Translations under genes and position numbers: made by a program | Notes under the pieces: generated by a model | Seen by the model: only the letters and a program-made list of their open reading frames with translations | What the model was told of the DNA's origin: nothing | Databases searched by the model: none | Part shown: positions 31,953-41,500 of the stretch, piece after piece | Position numbering within the stretch: the first letter of the stretch is position 1 | How the letters are laid out: each line of letters opens with the position of its first letter | Source: Pseudorhodoferax soli | GTDB taxonomy: Bacteria; Pseudomonadota; Gammaproteobacteria; Burkholderiales; Burkholderiaceae_C | NCBI RefSeq assembly: GCF_003337555.1 | Contig: NZ_QPJK01000002.1 | Span: 744,001-808,000 of the forward strand | Direction: 5' to 3' | Length of the DNA stretch: 64,000 nucleotides

Positions 31953-32761
31953 TGTGTTCTCCCCAACCAGCGGCCGAGCCGCCGTTCCAGTGCCCGCGCA
32001 CTGGCGTTCATGCACCAGCCCACCGCACCGATGACCACCATGCCGAACAGCACCAGGTCCATGCGGAAATGCTCGCTGCCCTCGACCAGCGTGTTGCCGA
32101 TGCCACGGCCGGCCACCAGCAGGTATTCGGCGCCGATGGTGGCCAGCCAGGAATAGATCAGCGCCAGGTACACGCCCGTGAAGATGGCCGGCAGGGCGGC
32201 CGGCAACACCACTTGGGTTACGGTCTGCCAGCGCGTGAAGCCGTAGACGCGCGCCACCTCCAACAACGGCTGCGGCGTGGTGCGGATGCCGTCACAGGTG
32301 TTGACCACCACCGGCACCAGCGCGGCCAGCGACAGGAACACCACCTTGGCCACGTCGCCCAGCCCGAACCAGACCGAGATCAGCGGGATCCAGGCGAACA
32401 GCGAGATCTGCTTGAAGGTGTTGAAGCTCGGTCCGACGACACGGTTGAACAGCGGTGACAGGCCCAGCAGCGCGCCCAGCACCAGGCCGCCCGCAGTGCC
32501 GATCAGAAAGCCTGTGGCCTCGCGCGCCAGGCTGGCCGACAGCGCGCGCCACAGCCGCCCGGTCTCGATCTGCTCCCAGGCCGTGGCCAGCACCTTGCCC
32601 GGCGAGACCAGCAGCGCGGAGTTCACGAGCTCGAAGCGCGCGGCCAGCCACCACAGCGCGATCGCCGCCACCGGCAGCACCAGCCCGCGCCAGCGGCCTG
32701 CCGCCTGCGGTTTGAGCGGCGCCAGCGTGGCCAGTTCGGCGCGTTCGGCGGTGCCGCTCAC
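31949..32761 (-). CDS. ABC transporter permease, SsuC/TauC type (second permease)
   Basis: 270 residues from GTG 32761, overlapping the first permease stop by 4 bp (GTGA). About six membrane helices and the binding-protein-dependent transport motif EVARVYGFTRWQTVTQVVLPAALPAIFTGVYLAL, which docks the ATPase. Having two different permease genes suggests a heterodimeric channel; most Ssu/Tau systems use one. Confidence 0.88.
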   Translation of the reverse strand: MSGTAERAELATLAPLKPQAAGRWRGLVLPVAAIALWWLAARFELVNSALLVSPGKVLATAWEQIETGRLWRALSASLAREATGFLIGTAGGLVLGALLGLSPLFNRVVGPSFNTFKQISLFAWIPLISVWFGLGDVAKVVFLSLAALVPVVVNTCDGIRTTPQPLLEVARVYGFTRWQTVTQVVLPAALPAIFTGVYLALIYSWLATIGAEYLLVAGRGIGNTLVEGSEHFRMDLVLFGMVVIGAVGWCMNASARALERRLGRWLGRTH

Positions 32762-33645
32762 CGCGTCGCTCCCGGCCGGCCGCTGGCGACACGGCGCTCG
32801 GCCCAGTCCAGCCCCCGGTCGATGGCGTAGCCGATGGCGCCGACGACGATCACCGCGGCCATCACCTGGTCCAGCTGGAACAGCTGGCGGCCGTAGACGA
32901 TCAGGTAGCCCAGGCCTTCGCTGGAAGCCACCAGCTCGACCACCACCAGCGACAGCCAGGCCTTGGTGAAGCCCAGGCGCAGGCCGGTGAACAGCGTGGG
33001 CACGGCATGCGGCAGCACGATCTCCAGCACCTGCTGGCGCCGGCTGTAGCCGTAGACCTGGCCGACCTCGCGCAGGTTCTGCGGCGTCTGGCGGAAGCCC
33101 TGCAAGGTGTTCAGCGCCACCGGCACCAGCGCGGCCTTGGCGATCAGGATGTACTTCAGCGGCTCGCCGATGCCGACCAGCAGCAGCACGAAGGGCAGCC
33201 AGCCCAGCACCGGAATCTGCACCAGCGCGTTGAAGCTTGGCAGCAGGTAGGCCTCGGCCGTGCGCGACAGGCCCATGGCCGAGCCCAGCGCCAACCCCAG
33301 CAGCGCGCCCACCGCGAAGCCGACCAGCACGCGCTGCAGGCTGGCCGAGACATGCAGCCACAACTCGCCGCTGGTGGCCAGGTCGCGCAGCGTCTCCCAC
33401 ACGAACTGCGGCGGCGGCAGCACCTGCGGCGAGATCCAGCCCTGGGCGGCGCCCAGGAACCACAGGCCCAGCAGCGCGGCCGGCAGCAGCCAGGGCAGCA
33501 GGGCGTCGCCGCGGGGCCCGGTCGGCGCCTGGCGCAGTGCAGCAGCCGGCGGCGCGGCCGGAGCGGACGGCGCGGGTGCGGGCAGCGACGATGCGCCCAG
33601 TGCGCCGCCCGTCAGCAGCGGCACGAAGGTCTGCTCGAAGCCCAT
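32758..33645 (-). CDS. ABC transporter permease, SsuC/TauC type (first permease)
   Basis: 295 residues from ATG 33645. A Pro/Ala-rich cytoplasmic N-terminus of about 45 residues precedes six helices; the EAA-type loop is EVGQVYGYSRRQQVLEIVLPHAVPTLFTGLRLGFTKAW. Starts 1 bp after the receptor gene stop. Related to, but clearly diverged from, the second permease at 31949-32761. Confidence 0.88.
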   Translation of the reverse strand: MGFEQTFVPLLTGGALGASSLPAPAPSAPAAPPAAALRQAPTGPRGDALLPWLLPAALLGLWFLGAAQGWISPQVLPPPQFVWETLRDLATSGELWLHVSASLQRVLVGFAVGALLGLALGSAMGLSRTAEAYLLPSFNALVQIPVLGWLPFVLLLVGIGEPLKYILIAKAALVPVALNTLQGFRQTPQNLREVGQVYGYSRRQQVLEIVLPHAVPTLFTGLRLGFTKAWLSLVVVELVASSEGLGYLIVYGRQLFQLDQVMAAVIVVGAIGYAIDRGLDWAERRVASGRPGATR

Positions 33646-33646
33646 C

Positions 33647-34741
33647 TCAGCGCGCCGCGACGGAGGCGCCGCCCGCCGCCACGGGCTTGCCCTTGGCGTC
33701 GTAGGCGGTCCAATGGTTCTCCAGCCCCTGCTTCCTGAGCGCGGCGCGCAGGTACTTCGGCTCGAACCAGTCGTCCACCGTCACGCTGCGGCGGATCAGC
33801 TTGAGCTTGAGCGCGTCGTCGACCACGGCCTTGTAGCGCGCCAGCAGGAAGGCGTCGAGCAGCGGCGTGTTGCGCTCTGCCAGCGACTGGTTCTCGAACT
33901 CGGCCTTGTACGAAGCGGCCGGCGTGCCGCTCTTCGCCCACGTGGCGAACAGGGCGTCGCGGTTCTTCTCGTCCGAGGCCCACTTCGCAGCGCGCACGAA
34001 CACGTCGACCACGCGCTGCACCTCGGCCGGGTGGGCCTTCTCGAAGTCGCCGTGCACGAGCAGCGCGGCCTGGCGCGTGAAGGCCGGGTCCTGGCCCTGC
34101 GTGGAGTAGACGATCCGGGCCAGCCCCTGGTCGCGCACCTTGAACCACTCGCTGCCGCCGAAGGCTGCGTCCACACCGCTGGAGACCAGGGCCGCCTGCG
34201 CGCTGCCGGTGTCCAGGTTCACGCCCTTGATATCGCGCTCCGTGAGGCCGTGGGCGGCCAGCACGTTGATGGCGACCAGGTGGCCGTTGGTGCCGCGGAA
34301 GATGGAAACCTTGCGGTCTTTCAGGTCCTTGATCGACTGGATGTCCGACTTCGGCGGCACCACCACGTAGAGGTTGTTGCGCGTGCCGCTGGCCAAGAGC
34401 AGCCTGGTGTTCAGGCCGTTGGAGCGGCCCACGAGCGAAGGCAGGTCGCCCTGGTAGGCGAAGTCGATCTGCTTGTTCGACAGCGCCTCGTTGACGGCCG
34501 GGCCAGCGCCCTTGAAGAACAGCCACTCGATGCGGGTGCCCGAGCCCTTGAACTCTTCCTCCAGCCACTGCTGGTTGCGCGCCACGCCACCGGGCGAGCC
34601 GCCCCAGGTGACGGGGTCGCCGCCGCCGGCCGTGGCCACGCCGATGCGGATGACCTCGGGCGCGGCCTGCGCCGCGGCGAATGCGCCGAACAGGGCCAGT
34701 GCGGCGGCCCATCCCTTGAAGACTTGCGTGGTCGAGAACAT
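33647..34741 (-). CDS. ABC transporter periplasmic substrate-binding protein, SsuA/NrtA type
   Basis: 364 residues from ATG 34741. Signal peptide MFSTTQVFKGWAAALALFGA through about AAQA, then PEVIRIGVATAGGGDPVTWG. The type II binding-protein core carries DFAYQGDLPSLVGR and FRGTNGHLVAINVLAAHGL, typical of aliphatic sulfonate and taurine receptors, but an unusually long C-terminal part (VTVDDWFEPKYLRAALRKQGLENHW) as in NrtA/ThiY-like members is present. The adjacent amidohydrolase implies that the ligand is a carboxylic or aromatic compound rather than sulfonate. Confidence 0.88.
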   Translation of the reverse strand: MFSTTQVFKGWAAALALFGAFAAAQAAPEVIRIGVATAGGGDPVTWGGSPGGVARNQQWLEEEFKGSGTRIEWLFFKGAGPAVNEALSNKQIDFAYQGDLPSLVGRSNGLNTRLLLASGTRNNLYVVVPPKSDIQSIKDLKDRKVSIFRGTNGHLVAINVLAAHGLTERDIKGVNLDTGSAQAALVSSGVDAAFGGSEWFKVRDQGLARIVYSTQGQDPAFTRQAALLVHGDFEKAHPAEVQRVVDVFVRAAKWASDEKNRDALFATWAKSGTPAASYKAEFENQSLAERNTPLLDAFLLARYKAVVDDALKLKLIRRSVTVDDWFEPKYLRAALRKQGLENHWTAYDAKGKPVAAGGASVAAR

Positions 34742-34761
34742 GCGGAATCCTTGGAGAGCGG

Positions 34762-36279
34762 TCAGGCGGCGGGCGCCAGCCTGAGCTGGTGGCCGACGGC
34801 CGTGCCGTCGAAGAAGCGGGGGTTGGCCTCGGTGTAGAAGCGCAGCGGGTTGCCGAAGGTGAACGCGCGGAAGTCCTGCGCCGAAATCACGCCCTGCTCG
34901 ACCAGGTCCCAGGTCTCGGCCAGCGGCTCGGTGAACTCGGGCACGTCCCAGTGGCCCACGTCGGACGACCAGATCGCGTTGATCTTCACGCCGCCCGGGT
35001 GCACGCGGTGGTTGAAGGCGGCGGCCACGGTGCGGTCGTCGGCCTCGGAGCCGAAGAAGAACGGATCGACCCAGCGCGCGCGGATGTCGTCCACGCTCTC
35101 GATGCCGGCCAGCGCGAAGTCGTCGATCTCCTCTGCGCGCGGCTCCCGGCTGTGCGGCAGCGCCGAGATGCCCAGGCTGTCGCGCACCAGCGTGGCCTTG
35201 TCCACCGCGCGGCCCTGCAGCAGGTCGGCACCGTGCCGGTCGAACAGCGCGGCCAGCAGGTCGACGTCCACCTCGGCCGGGTCGTAGTTGCGCACGGCAT
35301 GGCGGTTGCGCTTCTCCCAGCGGTCCACCAGGTGCGTGAACACATGCGAGCCCCAGTCGGCACCGCCCTCCAGCAGCGCCACGCGCAGGCCCGGAAAGCG
35401 CCGCGTGACACCGCCGAAGAACAGCGCCTTGGCAAACGCCTGCGAGCCATCGGCGAAGTGGCCGATGTGGTTGAACATGTAGTTGCTGGTGGACTGCCGG
35501 CCGGTCCAGCCCTGGCTGCCGTAGTGCGTGGTCACCGGCACGCCGAGCTCGACCACCTTGGCCCAGAACGGGTCGTAGTCGTGCGGGCTGTCGATGCCGT
35601 AGAAGTCCGTGTAGGTCGCGTGCTTCGCGATCTCGGGATGGTCCTTGGCGGGGTACTTCTCGGCGATGGCCGGGATCGGCCGGCGCACGCCGCCGGGGAT
35701 GTTGATGACCTTGAGCTTCAGGGTGTTGACCGCGAACTCCAGTTCCTCGATCGCTTCCTTGGGGTTGTGCATCGGGATGCCGGCCACGGGCGTGAGCCGG
35801 TCGGCATAGGCGCGGTACTGGTCGGCGTGGAAGTGGTTCAGCGCGCGGTGCAGCGGCTGGCGGTAATCGCTGCCGGCCGCGGCCGGCGACAGCACGTCGT
35901 TGGGGAACAGCACCGAGTAGTCCGAGCCCTGCTCGGCCAGGCGCTCGTACAGCAGCGCGGGGATGGTGTAGGTGGCCAGGTCGTGGGTGTTGCGCGTGAC
36001 GCGGGCCCACCAGGGCGCACGCAAGGTGCGGTGGTGCGCGCGTTCCTCGGGGGTCTGCTGGTACCAATCCCGGCCCGAGCCGTCGCGCGTGACGAAGCGC
36101 CCGCCCAGCGCCTTGCGCAGCGCGTCCACGAGCTGGGGGCCGCCGTACTGGGCGATGTAGTCCTCCAGCACCGGCGCGTAGTCGTTCACGTGCACGTCGG
36201 TGTCGATGACGGGATGGTCCAGCCGCGCCTTGACGGCGGCCGAACGCGAAGCCTTGGCAGGGTTCAGGCGGGTGTTCAC
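34762..36279 (-). CDS. amidohydrolase-family metal enzyme (PF04909 type), first gene of an import operon
   Basis: 505 residues from ATG 36279. The TIM-barrel amidohydrolase opens with DHPVIDTDVHVNDYAPVLEDY (the DxH metal motif), continues with THYGSQGWTGRQSTSNYMFNHIGHF and a C-terminal FFFGSEADDR, where the Asp of the metal site is expected, and WSSDVGHWDVPEF. Members decarboxylate or hydrolyse aromatic and related acids (the ACMSD-related superfamily). It is followed 20 bp later by a receptor and a full ABC importer, so the enzyme probably processes the imported compound. Exact reaction unknown. Confidence 0.85.
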   Translation of the reverse strand: MNTRLNPAKASRSAAVKARLDHPVIDTDVHVNDYAPVLEDYIAQYGGPQLVDALRKALGGRFVTRDGSGRDWYQQTPEERAHHRTLRAPWWARVTRNTHDLATYTIPALLYERLAEQGSDYSVLFPNDVLSPAAAGSDYRQPLHRALNHFHADQYRAYADRLTPVAGIPMHNPKEAIEELEFAVNTLKLKVINIPGGVRRPIPAIAEKYPAKDHPEIAKHATYTDFYGIDSPHDYDPFWAKVVELGVPVTTHYGSQGWTGRQSTSNYMFNHIGHFADGSQAFAKALFFGGVTRRFPGLRVALLEGGADWGSHVFTHLVDRWEKRNRHAVRNYDPAEVDVDLLAALFDRHGADLLQGRAVDKATLVRDSLGISALPHSREPRAEEIDDFALAGIESVDDIRARWVDPFFFGSEADDRTVAAAFNHRVHPGGVKINAIWSSDVGHWDVPEFTEPLAETWDLVEQGVISAQDFRAFTFGNPLRFYTEANPRFFDGTAVGHQLRLAPAA

Positions 36280-36398
36280 GCGGGGGCTCCTTGGAGTGGA
36301 TCGGTCCGCGCATCTTCGAAGCCGGGCCGCCCCACGCCAACGAAGGCTTTCGCATGTGCAAGCGTGCAGAACGGATAAGAAGTAAGCTTTTCCGCACC

Positions 36399-36899
36399 AT
36401 GGCCCCCACTCCCCTGCACACCAGCCGCCCGCTGGCGGCCGCCCTGCTGGCCGCCCTGTTGACCGCTTGCGGCACGGTCGAAAACCTCACGCCCGGCATG
36501 CCACGCGCCGAGGTGCTGTCGCGCTGGGGCCAGCCCACGCGCGTCGTGCCCGTGCCTGGCGGCGAGCGGCTGCAATACAGCTTCCAGCCCACCGGCCAGG
36601 AGGCGGTGATGGTGGACATCGACGCCGCAGGCCGCGTGGTGCAGGCGCGCCAGGTGCTCAACGAAAACGACTTCGCGCGCATCGCGCTGGACGGCAGCTG
36701 GACACAGGCGGACATCGGCCGCGAGTTCGGCCCGCCGGCCTATGTCGGTGCGGTCGGACGCTGGGACGGACCGGTCTGGACCTACCGCTGGCGCGGCGGC
36801 ATGGTGGACCAGATGTTCTATGTCTACTTCGATCCCGCCGGCCGGGTGCGGCGCACCGAGATGGGCATGGACCCGCGGCAGTTCCGCAACATGCGCTAG
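36399..36899 (+). CDS. outer-membrane lipoprotein, SmpA/BamE-like fold
   Basis: 166 residues from ATG 36399. Signal peptide with lipobox LLTACG, Cys24 being the acylated residue. The body reads NLTPGMPRAEVLSRWGQPTRVVPV and a second similar unit, SWTQADIGREFGPPAYVGAVG, giving two copies of the SmpA/OmlA helix-strand motif. Likely an envelope protein. It stands alone between the amidohydrolase operon and the RND efflux operon. Confidence 0.8.
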   Translation: MAPTPLHTSRPLAAALLAALLTACGTVENLTPGMPRAEVLSRWGQPTRVVPVPGGERLQYSFQPTGQEAVMVDIDAAGRVVQARQVLNENDFARIALDGSWTQADIGREFGPPAYVGAVGRWDGPVWTYRWRGGMVDQMFYVYFDPAGRVRRTEMGMDPRQFRNMR

Positions 36900-36986
36900 A
36901 CAGGGGGGCCGGGCTGCACCGACCGCATGGCGCGGCCCGTGTCGTGCGTGGAAAAAATGCTTGGCTGGCCTGAAGAGTTGGCTAGC

Positions 36987-37019
36987 AAAAACGACCTTGG
37001 AGACCGAAGTCTCGGGTCG
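36987..37019 (-). terminator. intrinsic terminator downstream of the RND efflux operon
   Basis: On the minus strand: CGACC, then GAGAC-TTCG-GTCTC (a C-UUCG-G tetraloop stem), then GGTCG and TTTTT (36987-36991). A canonical stem-loop with U-tract, 142 bp past the oprM-type gene stop. Confidence 0.75.
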
Positions 37020-37037
37020 CCCCACGATGAAACCGGT

Positions 37038-37068
37038 GGAAGTGCCTGCAGTGCCGCACTGCACTTCC
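37038..37068. other. extended hairpin in the oprM 3' untranslated region
   Basis: GGAAGT (37038-37043) pairs with ACTTCC (37063-37068) and GCAGTGC (37048-37054) with GCACTGC (37056-37062), a near-continuous stem with a four-base bulge and a one-base gap at the tip. A tight loop of one base means that the tip would open a little in RNA. Confidence 0.6.
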
Positions 37069-37076
37069 GATGGCGC

Positions 37077-37102
37077 GACTATATCTCAATTGAGAAATAG
37101 TC
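37077..37102. other. 26-bp near-perfect palindrome (operator or hairpin)
   Basis: The two 13-base arms (GACTATATCTCAA and TTGAGAAATAGTC) match at 12 of 13 positions; the central TCTCAATTGAGA is perfect. It is AT-rich against a GC-rich background and could be a MarR/TetR-type operator, a promoter (TATAGT on the minus strand) or a stem. Confidence 0.55.
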
Positions 37103-37117
37103 TTATTTGAGTCCCTG

Positions 37118-37153
37118 CCGCCGGTGCGGCCTTTGCGCCGCCCGCACCGGCGG
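37118..37153 (-). terminator. 12-bp perfect hairpin immediately after the oprM-type gene
   Basis: CCGCCGGTGCGG at 37118-37129 and its exact complement at 37142-37153, loop 12 nt, starting 8 bp after the stop at 37161. No U-tract, so it is more likely a pause or exonuclease-blocking stem, with the true terminator at 36987-37019. Confidence 0.55.
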
Positions 37154-37160
37154 GCCGGGC

Positions 37161-38573
37161 TCAGGCGCCGCGGTCCCAGCCGCCGCCCAGCGCGCGCACC
37201 AGCCCGACCGTGGCCTGGTATTGCGCCGACTTCACCTGCAGCGCCTGGCGCCGGTTGCGCAGCTCGCTGCGGCGCGCGTCCAGCAGTTCGATCTGGCTCA
37301 CGAGGCCGTTGCGGTAGCGCGTCTCCGACAGCGCCGAGGCGCGCGTGGCGGCGGTCACGGCGCGGCCCTGGGCTTGCGCCTGCTCGTCGAGCAGGCGCAG
37401 CGCGGCCAGCTGGTCTTCGACATCGCGGAAGGCGCCCAGCACCTGGGCGCGGTAGCCGGCGGCCGCCACGTCCAGCTGCGCGGCGGCGTTCGCCAGGTTG
37501 GCCTCGCGCCGGCCACCGTCGAAGATGGGCAGCGACAGCAGCGCGCCGATGCCCCACGACCGGGCCGACCACTTGAACAGGTCGCCGAGGTCGGTGGAGG
37601 CGAAGCCGCCGGAACCCGTCAGCGCGATGTCGGGGAACCAGGCGGTGCGCGCCACGCCCACGCGGGCCTGGGCGGCCTGCAGGCTCAGCTGCGCGGCCGA
37701 CACGTCGGGCCGGCGGGCCAGCACCGTGGCCGGCACACCGGCCGGGATGCGCGGCAGCGCGCTGCGCCAGTCCTGCGGTGCCAGCGTGAAGCTCGATGCG
37801 GCCTCGCCGACCAGCACGGCCAGCGCATGCTCCAGCTCCGTGCGGCGTCGGTCCAGCGCCAGCGCCTCGGCCTCGTTGGCCGCCACCTCGCCCTGCACGC
37901 GCACGAGGTCGAGCTCGGCCACGTCGCCGGCATCAAAGCGGCGCTGCGTCAGGCGCAGCGTGTCGTCGTAGGCGGCGACGGTCTGGCGCACCAGCGCGCG
38001 CTCGTCGTCCAGCGCACGCAGCGTGAGATAGGTCTGCGCGGTCTCCGCCTGCACCATGAGGCGCGTGCTCTGCAGCAGCGCGGCACGTGCATCGGCGTCC
38101 AGCCCGGCGGCATCGCGCGCCTGCGCCAGCCGGCCGAACAGGTCCAGCTCGTAGGAGAAATTGGCCTTGGCGGTCAGCACGCTGGCCGGTTGGCGGCCCT
38201 GGGCCGTGTCGGCCCCAGCGCCGCGCTGGGCGCCGGCGCCGATGCCGATCTGCGGTGCGCGGTCGGCTTCGGCATTGCGCAGCAGCGCGCGCGCCTGGGC
38301 CAGCCGCGCTGCGGCTTCCTGCACGCTGGTGTTGCGCGCCGCAGCGCGCTCGACCAGGTCGCCGAGCACCGGGTCGTCGAAGCCCAGCCACCAGGCGCCG
38401 CGCTCGGCCTGTTCGGCCGGGGCCACGGTGGTGAAGCGTGCATTGCCTTCCTTGAAAGCGACGGGCACGGTGGGCAGCGCATGCTCGGCCGGGGCCGCGG
38501 GCAGCGGCCCGCTGGCACAGCCAGCCAGGATCAGCGCGGCCAGCAGGGGGGTGACGATGAAGTTCAGTCGCAT
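37161..38573 (-). CDS. RND efflux outer-membrane channel lipoprotein (OprM/NodT family)
   Basis: 470 residues from ATG 38573 (MRLNFIVTPLLAALILAGCA), lipobox LILAGC with Cys19. TolC-fold repeats: the first starts WWLGFDDPVLGDLVERAAARNTSVQEAAARLAQARALL and the second DVSAAQLSLQAAQARVGVARTAWFPDIALTGSGGF. Trimeric channel that completes the tripartite pump with the adjacent genes. Third gene of the operon, 22 bp after the pump gene. Confidence 0.93.
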   Translation of the reverse strand: MRLNFIVTPLLAALILAGCASGPLPAAPAEHALPTVPVAFKEGNARFTTVAPAEQAERGAWWLGFDDPVLGDLVERAAARNTSVQEAAARLAQARALLRNAEADRAPQIGIGAGAQRGAGADTAQGRQPASVLTAKANFSYELDLFGRLAQARDAAGLDADARAALLQSTRLMVQAETAQTYLTLRALDDERALVRQTVAAYDDTLRLTQRRFDAGDVAELDLVRVQGEVAANEAEALALDRRRTELEHALAVLVGEAASSFTLAPQDWRSALPRIPAGVPATVLARRPDVSAAQLSLQAAQARVGVARTAWFPDIALTGSGGFASTDLGDLFKWSARSWGIGALLSLPIFDGGRREANLANAAAQLDVAAAGYRAQVLGAFRDVEDQLAALRLLDEQAQAQGRAVTAATRASALSETRYRNGLVSQIELLDARRSELRNRRQALQVKSAQYQATVGLVRALGGGWDRGA

Positions 38574-38595
38574 GGTGATGTCCTCACTCGCTCGT

Positions 38596-41500
38596 TCATT
38601 CGATGGGGTGGCGGGGCGCCGCCGGCAGCGGCTGGATGGAGCCACCGCCCGCACCGTGGGCCGGGGCCGATGCGACCACCGGCACATGCACCTCGCCGTG
38701 CTGCACCAGCGGCCGGTTGCCGGCCAGGCGGCGCATCAGCACGTAGAACACCGGGGTCAGGAACAGGCCGAAGGCCGTCACGCCGATCATCCCGGCGAAC
38801 ACCGCCACGCCCATGGCCGAGCGCATCTCGGCGCCGGCGCCGGTGGACAGCACCAGGGGCAGCACGCCCATGATGAAGGCCAGCGAGGTCATCAGGATCG
38901 GGCGCAGCCGCAGCCGGCTGGCCTCGATGGCCGCCTGCACCGGGGTGCGCCCGCCGAACTCCAGCTCGCGCGCGAACTCCACGATCAGGATCGCGTTCTT
39001 CGCCGAGAGCCCGACCAGCACGATGAGACCGATCTGGGTGAACACGTTGTTGTCCCCGCCGTCGATCCAGACGCCGGTCATCGCCGCCAGGATGCCCATG
39101 GGCACGATCAGGATGATGGCCAGTGGCAGCGTCAGGCTTTCGTACTGCGCGGCCAGCACCAGGAACACCAGCAGGATCGCCAGCGGGAACACCAGGAAGG
39201 CGGAGTTGCCGGCCAGGATCTCCTGGTAGGTCAGTTCGGTCCATTCGTAGCTCACGCCCTTGGGCAGCGTCTCGGCCGCGATGCGCTCGATCGCGTCCTG
39301 GGCCTGGCCCGAGGAGAAGCCGGGCGCCGCGCCGCCGTTGATGTCGGCGGCCAGGTAGCCGTTGTAGCGCATGGCGCGTTCCGGGCCGAAGCTGGAGTTC
39401 ACCTTCATCAGGGCAGACAGCGGCACCATCTCGCCGGTGCTGGAACGCACCTTGAGCAGGCCCACGTCTTCGGCGCGGGCACGGTAGGGCGCATCGGCCT
39501 GCACGCGCACGCTGTAGGTCCGGCCGAACTTGTTGAAGTCGTTGGCGTACAGGCTACCCAGGTAGATCTGCATGGTGTCGAAAATGTCGGTCACCGGCAC
39601 GCCGAGCTGGCGCGCCTTGGTGCGGTCGATGTCGGCGTACAGCTGCGGCACGTTGACCTGCCAGCTGGTGAACATGCCGGCCAGCTCGGGCGTCTGGTAG
39701 GCCTTCGCCATGAAGGCTTTCACGGCCTTGTCCATCTCGTCGTAGCCCAGGCCGCCGCGGTCTTCCAGCTGCAGCTTGAAGCCACCGGTGGTTCCGAGGC
39801 CGGCCACCGGCGGCGGCGGGAACATCACGATGAAGGCGTCCTGGATCGCACCGAAGGCCTGGTTCAGCTGGCCGGCCACGGCACCGCCGCTCTGGTCGGC
39901 ATGCTTGCGCTGGGCGAACGGCTTGAGCGTGGCGAACACGATGCCCGAGTTCGAGCTGTTGGTGAAGCCGTTGATCGACAGGCCGGGGAAGGCGATGGCG
40001 TCTTCCACGTTCGGGTTCTGCTTGACGATCTCGCCCATGCGCTTGATCACGTCCTCGGTGCGGTCCAGCGTGGCGCCGTCGGGCAGCTGCGCGAAACCGA
40101 TCAGGTACTGCTTGTCCTGCGCCGGCACGAAGCCGCCGGGGATGGCCTTGAACAGGCCGAAGGTCACGCCGATCAGCGCGAGGTAGATCACCATCATCAG
40201 CGCCTTGCGGCCGATGACGCGCTTCACGCCGCCGCTGTAGGCCTCCGAGCCGCGGTGGAAGAAGCGGTTGAAGCCGCGGAACAGCCAGCCCAGGGTCTTG
40301 TCCATGAAGCGGGTCAGCGCGTCCTTGGGCGCATCGTGGCTGCGCAACAGCAGGGCCGCGAGCGCCGGCGACAAGGTCAGCGAGTTGATCGCCGAGATCA
40401 CCGTGGAGATCGCAATCGTCACCGCGAACTGCTTGTAGAACTGGCCCGTGAGCCCGCTGATGAAGGCCAGCGGCACGAACACGGCCACCAGCACCAGCGC
40501 GATGGCGATGATGGGGCCCGCCACCTCGCGCATGGCGCGGTAGGTGGCTTCGCGCGGCGAGAGCCCGGCCTCGATGTTGCGTTCCACGTTCTCCACCACC
40601 ACGATGGCGTCGTCCACCACGATGCCGATGGCCAGCACCAGGCCGAACAGCGACAGCGCGTTGATCGAGAAGCCGAGGATGTGCAGCACCGCGAAGGTGC
40701 CCACCACCGACACCGGCACGGCCAGCAGCGGGATGATGGAGGCGCGCCAGGTCTGCAGGAACAGGATCACCACCAGCACCACCAGGGCGATGGCTTCCAG
40801 CAGCGTGTGGATCACCGATTCGATGGACGCCCGCACGAACTGCGTCGGGTCGTAGGCGATGCGGAACTCCACGCCCTCGGGCATGCTCTTGGCCAGTTCG
40901 GCCATGGTGGCCCGCACGTCGCGCGAGATGTCCAGCGAGTTCGAGCCGGGCGACTGGAACACGCCCATGCCGACCGCCGCGTCGTTGTTCAGCAGCGAAC
41001 GCAGCGAGTAGTCGGCCGCGCCCATTTCCAGGCGGCCGATGTCGCGCAGCCGGGTCACGGCGCCGTCGGTCCCGCTCTTGACGATGATGTCGCCGAACTC
41101 CTCTTCGCTCTGCAGGCGGCCCTGCGCGTTGATGGACAGTTGCATGTCCACGCCGGCGAGGCCGGGCGATGCGCCCACCACGCCGGCCGCGGCCTGGATG
41201 TTCTGGCCGCGGATCGCTGCCACCACGTCGCTGGCCGACAGGCCGCGCTGCGCCACCTTCTGCGGGTCGAGCCAGACGCGCATCGCGTAGTCGCCGCCGC
41301 CGAAGATCTGCACCTGGCCCACGCCCTGGATGCGCGCGAGGCGGTCCTTCACGTTGAGCACCGCGTAGTTGCGCAGGTAGTTCATGTCGTAGCGGTCGTT
41401 CGGCGAGACCAGGTGCACCACCATGGTCAGGTCGGGCGCGCTCTTGACGGTGGTGATGCCCAGGCGGCGCACCTCCTCGGGCAGGCGCGGCTCGGCCTGC

